Shown here: positions 61,158 to 64,000 of the stretch, piece by piece | Numbering within the stretch: position 1 is the first letter of the stretch | Layout of the letters: every line of letters begins with the position of its first letter | DNA from: CAVRUD01 sp963849635 | GTDB taxonomy: Bacteria > Chloroflexota > Chloroflexia > Thermomicrobiales > UBA6265 | Reading direction: 5' to 3' | Assembly: GCA_963849635.1 (NCBI GenBank) | Contig: CAWKIA010000005.1 | Coordinates: forward strand, 46,709 to 110,708 | Length of the DNA stretch: 64,000 nt | Made by a program: the position numbers and the translations under genes | Notes under the pieces: model-generated | Databases searched by the model: none | What the model saw: the letters and a program-made list of their open reading frames with translations, nothing else | What the model was told of the DNA's origin: nothing

Positions 61158-63610
61158 CGCAGCCGCTCTCCCTGCGGGTCGAAGATGGGATCTGGCTGAA
61201 CGGTGGCCGGAAAGGTGTGACCAAAGTACTCGATCGCCACCTTTGTGCCAGTTTCGATGTGATCGGCCGGCAGATACGCGTAGGCGATGCTCTTGCCCGT
61301 CGAGAAGCCGAAACCAGCGGAGGTGACGTAGCCGACTGGAGCGTCGCCGATCAGGACCGCCTCCTTGCCCATGACGATCACAGCCGGGTCATCTAGCGTC
61401 AGGCAGGAGAGAACCTTCGTTGGCCCGGGGGCGGTGAGGGCATCGCGGCCGATGAAGTCGCCCTTCTTAGGCTTGACGGCAAAGGACAGGCCAGCTTCGG
61501 CCGGGGAGTGCTCGGTAGTCATGTCGGTGCCCCAGGAACGGTAGCCCTTTTCGAGGCGCATGGTCTCGAAGGCGGCCCGGCCGGCTGCTATCAGGCCGTG
61601 GGATTGGCCGGCGGTCCAGAGCAGATCCCAGAGATGGGCACCGTACTCGACCGGGGCGTACAGCTCCCAGCCGAGTTCGCCGACATAGGAGACACGGAGG
61701 GCGGTGACGGGCACGGGTCCGACCTCGATCCGGCGGGCGGTGAAATAGGGGAACGCCTCGTTACAGAGATCGGATGCGGAGACGGCGGTGAGGATATCGC
61801 GCGCATTAGGACCCCAAAGGCCGAGGCAGATGGTGCCGCCGGTGATGTCGCGGATGTGGACGTTTCCCTCTTTGCGAGCGTGACGGCGGATCCAGTCGAG
61901 GTCGAGCGGGCCATTGCCGCCGAGTTGGAAGTGGTCGGGGCTGAGTCGGGCGATGGTGACGTCGCTGCGGATACCGCCGTGTGAGTCGAGGAACAGGCTG
62001 TAGACGACGCTGCCGACGGGTCTGTCGACGCGGTTGGTCGTCAGGCGGTCGAGCAACTCGCAGGCGCCGGGCCCGGTCACCTCGATCCGGTAGAGGGTCG
62101 ACATATCGAAAAGACCGGCACGCGCACGGACGGCCTGATGCTCCGCTCCAGCGATCGGCGACCAGAATCTGCCGGACCAGCCTTCGCGCGACGGGACCGG
62201 AAACTCATCGAGCAGCGATGCATTTGATTCGTGCCACTGGGGCCGTTCCCAGCCGCGGGCCTCGAAGAAAACAGCCCCGAGCGCTCTTTCTCGGTCGTGG
62301 AACGGTGGCACCCGAAGGGGCCGGGGATGCTCAAGTGGCTGCAAGGGGTGGATGATGTCGTAGATCTCGTCGTACTGCTGGGCGCCTCGCGCCTTGATGT
62401 AGGTCTGGGAGTGGGCGTGGGGATCGAAGCGGTTGAGATCGCAGTCGTGCAGATCGAGGTCAGAAACGCCGTCGGTGATCATTTCGGCGATTGCCTGGCC
62501 GACGCCGCCGCCGTGGGTGACCCAGACTGCTTCAGCGACCCAGAATCCCTGGACATTGGCCGCCTCGCCGATGAGGGGGAAGGCGTCCGGGGTGAACGAG
62601 AACATCCCGTTCATCGCCTCGGCGATCTCGACGCCGCGCAGGGCCGGTAGGAGCTCCACGGCGTCGCTCCAGGGTCCCGAAAAGTGCTCTGGGGTGAAGG
62701 AGATGATGGACGGCATGACCGGTGCTTCGGCGTGGGAGAGGATGGCGGAGGGATCGACAAGGAGCGGCACGTGAGCGTAGGAGCCGACACCGTAGCGGTC
62801 TCCGACTTGCCGCTCGTACATCGCCTTGTCCTGATCGCGCAGGATGGGATGCACGACTTCTTGACCGGCAAACTCCGCCAGTTCTGGCAGGGGGGTCGTT
62901 GTCACGTACTGATGCTGGCAAACGGCGAGCGGGATGGAGACGCCCGCCATCCGGCCGACGAGCGGTCCCCAGATCCCGCAGCAGACAAGGACCTGGTCGG
63001 TCGAGATGGTGCCCTGGGACGTTTCAACCCCGCGCACGCGGCCGTTGGAGATCTCGAAACCGGTGACCCTTGTGTGTCCGTGGAAAGTGGCGCCGGAAGC
63101 CGACGCCGCCCGGGCGAGGGCTTCGGCGGCGCGGGGAGCTTTGGCGATGCCGTCGCTGGGGACGTGGTAGGCGCCGAGGATCTGGGCCGGGTGGATTAGG
63201 GGGAGGAGCGTCTGCGTCTCCGCCGGGCCGATGAGTTCGGCCTCGATGCCCCAGGATCTGGCCCAGCCGATCTTGCGGTGCAGGTCCTGCCAACGCTCCG
63301 GAGTGCGGGCGGCTTCGAGGCTGCCGACGCCATGCCAACAGGGCTGGCCGTCGAGTTCGAAGGAGGCGTAGAGGTCGACGGCGCGTTTGGCGAAGGTCGC
63401 CATCGTTTTCGATGGGTTGGTCTGGTAGACGAGGCCAGGGGCGTGCGAGGTCGAGCCGCCGGTGGCGAAGAGTGGTCCCTGGTCGACGACGACGACATCG
63501 CGCCAGCCGCGCTGGGTGAGGGCGTAGGCTGCGGACGTCCCGACGATTCCGGCCCCGACGATGACGATTGCGGCGTGGGACGGGAGTGGGCTAGCGGCGG
63601 GTTCAGCCAC
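61151..63610 (-). CDS. Dimethylglycine/sarcosine dehydrogenase-like FAD protein with GcvT domain
   Basis: An intact 819-residue bifunctional flavoprotein. Residues 10-400 are the oxidoreductase: AIVIVGAGIVGTSAAYALTQ, LFATGGSTSHAPGLVYQTN (FAD-linking region), VLVCCGIWGPLVGRM and GMFSFTPDAFPLIGEAA. From about 445 there is an aminomethyltransferase (GcvT-like) domain that binds tetrahydrofolate: RAGLFDMSTLYRIEVTGPGA, LGLWGPNARDILTAVS, VSYVGELGWELYAPVEYGAH, RLEKGYRSWGTDMTTEHSPA and FIGRDAL. It demethylates dimethylglycine or sarcosine and captures formaldehyde on folate. GTG 63610 overlaps the Rieske oxygenase gene by 8 bp. Which N-methyl substrate it uses is not decidable. Confidence 0.92.
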   Translation of the reverse strand: MAEPAASPLPSHAAIVIVGAGIVGTSAAYALTQRGWRDVVVVDQGPLFATGGSTSHAPGLVYQTNPSKTMATFAKRAVDLYASFELDGQPCWHGVGSLEAARTPERWQDLHRKIGWARSWGIEAELIGPAETQTLLPLIHPAQILGAYHVPSDGIAKAPRAAEALARAASASGATFHGHTRVTGFEISNGRVRGVETSQGTISTDQVLVCCGIWGPLVGRMAGVSIPLAVCQHQYVTTTPLPELAEFAGQEVVHPILRDQDKAMYERQVGDRYGVGSYAHVPLLVDPSAILSHAEAPVMPSIISFTPEHFSGPWSDAVELLPALRGVEIAEAMNGMFSFTPDAFPLIGEAANVQGFWVAEAVWVTHGGGVGQAIAEMITDGVSDLDLHDCDLNRFDPHAHSQTYIKARGAQQYDEIYDIIHPLQPLEHPRPLRVPPFHDRERALGAVFFEARGWERPQWHESNASLLDEFPVPSREGWSGRFWSPIAGAEHQAVRARAGLFDMSTLYRIEVTGPGACELLDRLTTNRVDRPVGSVVYSLFLDSHGGIRSDVTIARLSPDHFQLGGNGPLDLDWIRRHARKEGNVHIRDITGGTICLGLWGPNARDILTAVSASDLCNEAFPYFTARRIEVGPVPVTALRVSYVGELGWELYAPVEYGAHLWDLLWTAGQSHGLIAAGRAAFETMRLEKGYRSWGTDMTTEHSPAEAGLSFAVKPKKGDFIGRDALTAPGPTKVLSCLTLDDPAVIVMGKEAVLIGDAPVGYVTSAGFGFSTGKSIAYAYLPADHIETGTKVAIEYFGHTFPATVQPDPIFDPQGERLRW

Positions 63611-64000
63611 GGAGTTTTTCCAGGACCATGTCGCGGAATCCGGCGATGTGGGTCTCGTTCTGGACGTAGATCCCGCCGTGACGCGTAAGCGCGGGAGTGC
63701 ATGCCGAGCTGGGTCCGCTCGCAAACATCCCAGTCCTGGCGATTGACCAGATCGAAGATGGCGACGGTGTCGGCGGGATCGAAGTCGGGTCGGGCGACAT
63801 CCTCCGGGCGAAGAGCCAGTCACAGGTGACATGCGACGTTTCGGGACCAGTCGGGCGAAGGGTGTGGAGGATGACGTGATCCGGGAGGAGATTGACGAAG
63901 ACGTTCGGCCAGAGGACGAAGCCGAAGTAGGTGCGATCGTCCGTCTGGGCCGAGGCCGGGGAGGCGGGGCCGCTGGCCGTTGCCGGAGAGGGTGAACGCG
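63603..64000 (-). pseudogene. Rieske aromatic-ring-hydroxylating/betaine-type oxygenase alpha subunit, 3'-part, frameshifted
   Basis: The C-terminal catalytic (SRPBCC) part of a Rieske non-haem iron oxygenase; its N-terminus is beyond the window edge. Joined frames read FTLSGNGQRP, TYFGFVLWPNVFVNLLPDHV, LHTLRPTGPETSHVTCDWLF, FDPADTVAIFDLVNRQDWDV and YVQNETHIAGFRDMVLEKL. The QDWDVCE block with the late YVQNET helix fits the choline/carnitine/glycine-betaine monooxygenase group. At least two frameshifts. It overlaps the start of the dehydrogenase gene, so a betaine-to-dimethylglycine-to-sarcosine route is a natural reading of the operon. Confidence 0.78.

Noticed and set aside
1..64000. tRNA, rRNA or riboswitch genes
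   Set aside because: No cloverleaf with a GTTCRA-type arm, no rRNA core sequences and no recognisable riboswitch core were seen on either strand by eye.

Overview
This 64-kb window is high-GC bacterial DNA, most likely a Chloroflexota chromosome of the Thermomicrobia/Thermomicrobiales type. That placement is an inference. It rests on the mix of very large AAA-ATPase regulators (AfsR-like and LuxR-type), Tat-type leaders of the RFDALTR...RRGFLAG style, many ABC transporters with GntR or LacI regulators, a split pruA/proline dehydrogenase pair, an F420-type LLM oxidoreductase and DUF6282/M24 catabolic genes. No rRNA, tRNA, CRISPR array, phage or classical transposase gene was seen.

Layout. 0-5.6 kb: the end of a peptide-binding protein, then a hybrid histidine kinase (HAMP-GAF-HisKA-HATPase-REC-REC-Hpt) and a response regulator, all broken by many frameshifts. 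5.8-6.4 kb: an AbrB/RelE-type toxin-antitoxin pair. 6.5-16.7 kb: two paralogous beta-propeller (sortilin/BNR-like) proteins facing each other around pruA, proline dehydrogenase and a small unknown gene. 16.7-24.9 kb: an AfsR-like regulator with a small downstream protein, a Tat-exported cysteine-rich repeat protein with an in-frame stop, and an intact LuxR-type ATPase regulator. 25-29 kb: small enzymes (Nudix, methyltransferase, APH(6)-like kinase, GNAT, nucleotidyltransferase). 29.2-41.2 kb: a catabolic cluster of GntR, DUF6282, two M24 peptidases, a Dpp-type transporter without ATPases, an MFS exporter and an S9 peptidase lacking canonical Asp and His. 41.3-44 kb: a broken Fic gene, an LLM oxidoreductase and a DinB protein. 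44.2-55.4 kb: GntR, SDR, a sugar ABC transporter (binding protein plus two permeases), a D-2-hydroxyacid dehydrogenase, a third M24 peptidase and a 2-oxoacid dehydrogenase E1alpha/E1beta/E2 set. 55.6-59.8 kb: a truncated glycosidase-like gene, then an amidohydrolase, a Rieske protein and a LacI regulator, with two abutting LacI-type operator half-palindromes in front of the amidohydrolase. 60-64 kb (minus strand): a Rieske oxygenase, a dimethylglycine/sarcosine dehydrogenase-like flavoprotein and a sarcosine oxidase-like gene overlap end to end, which suggests N-methyl-amine catabolism.

Two features pervade the window. First, intergenic gaps are packed with at least eight families of short dispersed hairpin or terminal-inverted-repeat elements. 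One sits inside a coding sequence in frame, two form the C-terminal tails of genes, and one lies exactly at the truncation point of a glycosidase-like gene. Second, reading-frame breaks are very unevenly spread: dense in 0-5.1 kb and 46-49 kb, absent from many long genes. This looks more like local consensus error in a long-read assembly than decay, but the sequence alone cannot decide. Genes with broken frames are typed as pseudogene for that reason.
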